Notes under the pieces: generated by a model | Seen by the model: the letters and a program-made list of their open reading frames with translations, nothing else | Told to the model about the DNA's origin: nothing | Databases searched by the model: none | Part shown: in pieces, positions 5,691-5,868 of the stretch | Layout of the letters: the number at the start of each line of letters is the position of its first letter | How positions within the stretch are numbered: position 1 is the stretch's first letter | Translations under genes and position numbers: made by a program | Source: Prevotellaceae bacterium | GTDB taxonomy: Bacteria > Bacteroidota > Bacteroidia > Bacteroidales > UBA932 | DNA: 5,868 nt | Direction: 5' to 3' | Assembly (NCBI GenBank): GCA_031278135.1 | Contig: JAITKY010000195.1 | Span: forward strand, 1 to 5,868

Positions 5691-5868
5691 AGGAACATGA
5701 GCATAAATACGTTCACAAGGAGACGATTAGAGAAAGAAATCACAAACGGAATAGCAAATTTTGTATGAATATAAAACGATTTGACCCGGTTATTTACCCG
5801 CAAAAATTGTGGGTATGTGTCGGGAACGACTGGAAGAATCTGAATGGATTATTTTCTGATATTGATGA
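5687..5868 (+). CDS. Hypothetical phage protein, 3' end beyond the window (partial)
   Basis: The frame is open from an ATG at 5687 to the end of the window, about 60 codons. The first 26 residues are very basic and His-rich (MKEHEHKYVHKETIRERN...). A second in-frame ATG at 5765 begins MNIKRFDPVIYPQKLWVCVG, which looks like the folded start of a protein and may be the true N-terminus. Two start contexts compete: 5687 overlaps the stop of the 5646-5690 mini-ORF, while 5765 overlaps the stop of a 23-codon ORF at 5697-5768. I do not recognise the family. Its place right after the portal suggests a head or neck-region phage gene, but that is context only. Confidence 0.55.
   Translation, partial: MKEHEHKYVHKETIRERNHKRNSKFCMNIKRFDPVIYPQKLWVCVGNDWKNLNGLFSDID
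5697..5768 (+). CDS. Alternative short ORF (23 codons) leading into the ATG at 5765
   Basis: This ORF begins MSINTFTRRRLEKEI and ends in a TGA that overlaps the ATG at 5765 (ATGA). The peptide is amphipathic and protein-like. It is the competing explanation for the DNA between the portal and the last gene: if real, the last gene starts at 5765 and the basic 26-residue extension from 5687 is not translated. Neither reading can be settled from the sequence alone. Confidence 0.25.
   Translation: MSINTFTRRRLEKEITNGIANFV

Noticed and set aside
5543..5803. Minus-strand 86-codon frame across the portal end and the next gene
   Set aside because: A hydrophobic low-complexity translation from A-rich DNA read in reverse, opposing the strand of every other gene; a small membrane protein cannot be strictly excluded but is not supported.

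Overview
The window reads as the packaging end of a tailed-phage or prophage genome, most likely from a Bacteroidota host. Every confident gene lies on the plus strand. The host inference rests on three things seen in the sequence. A TAnnTTTG element (TACCTTTG, 190-197) sits just ahead of a tRNA gene, which fits the Bacteroidota -7 promoter consensus. The real genes have A/T-rich leaders without clear Shine-Dalgarno sites. Base composition is AT-rich, extremely so in the first 200 bases. No host gene or integrase is visible, so phage and prophage cannot be told apart here.

Layout. Positions 1-207 are a non-coding control region. It may hold the tail of an upstream gene (to 58), a perfect 11-bp inverted repeat followed by T's (87-114), a 13-bp direct repeat, A/T tracts and the promoter. 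A compact tRNA with anticodon GAC (Val) follows at 208-278. Only 14 bases later comes a small ASCH-domain protein (293-688). The stretch 689-885 is visibly GC-richer and has an open frame for a small Arg/Gly/Ser-rich protein, but no normal start codon, so it is either a damaged small gene or one with an unusual start.

Next is a tight cassette: a PP-loop 'PAPS reductase-like' ATPase (886-1572), overlapped by ATGA with a ParB/Srx-fold protein (1569-2291), then the terminase small subunit (2329-2784), the terminase large subunit (2771-4210, overlapping terS) and an SPP1 gp6-type portal protein (4225-5649). A further gene starts near 5687 or 5765 and runs off the window.

How the genes work together. 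TerS recognises phage DNA, TerL translocates and cuts it, and the portal is the channel into the prohead. The PP-loop + ParB pair just upstream recalls the IbrA/IbrB pairs of other phages and, more distantly, the DndC/DndB partners of DNA phosphorothioation. With the ASCH (PUA-like fold) protein and the tRNA it forms a possible nucleic-acid modification or regulatory module, which is inference. A recurring oddity is that two intergenic gaps are exactly bridged by 13-14-codon mini-ORFs that overlap the stop of the upstream gene and the start of the downstream gene, suggesting translational coupling.
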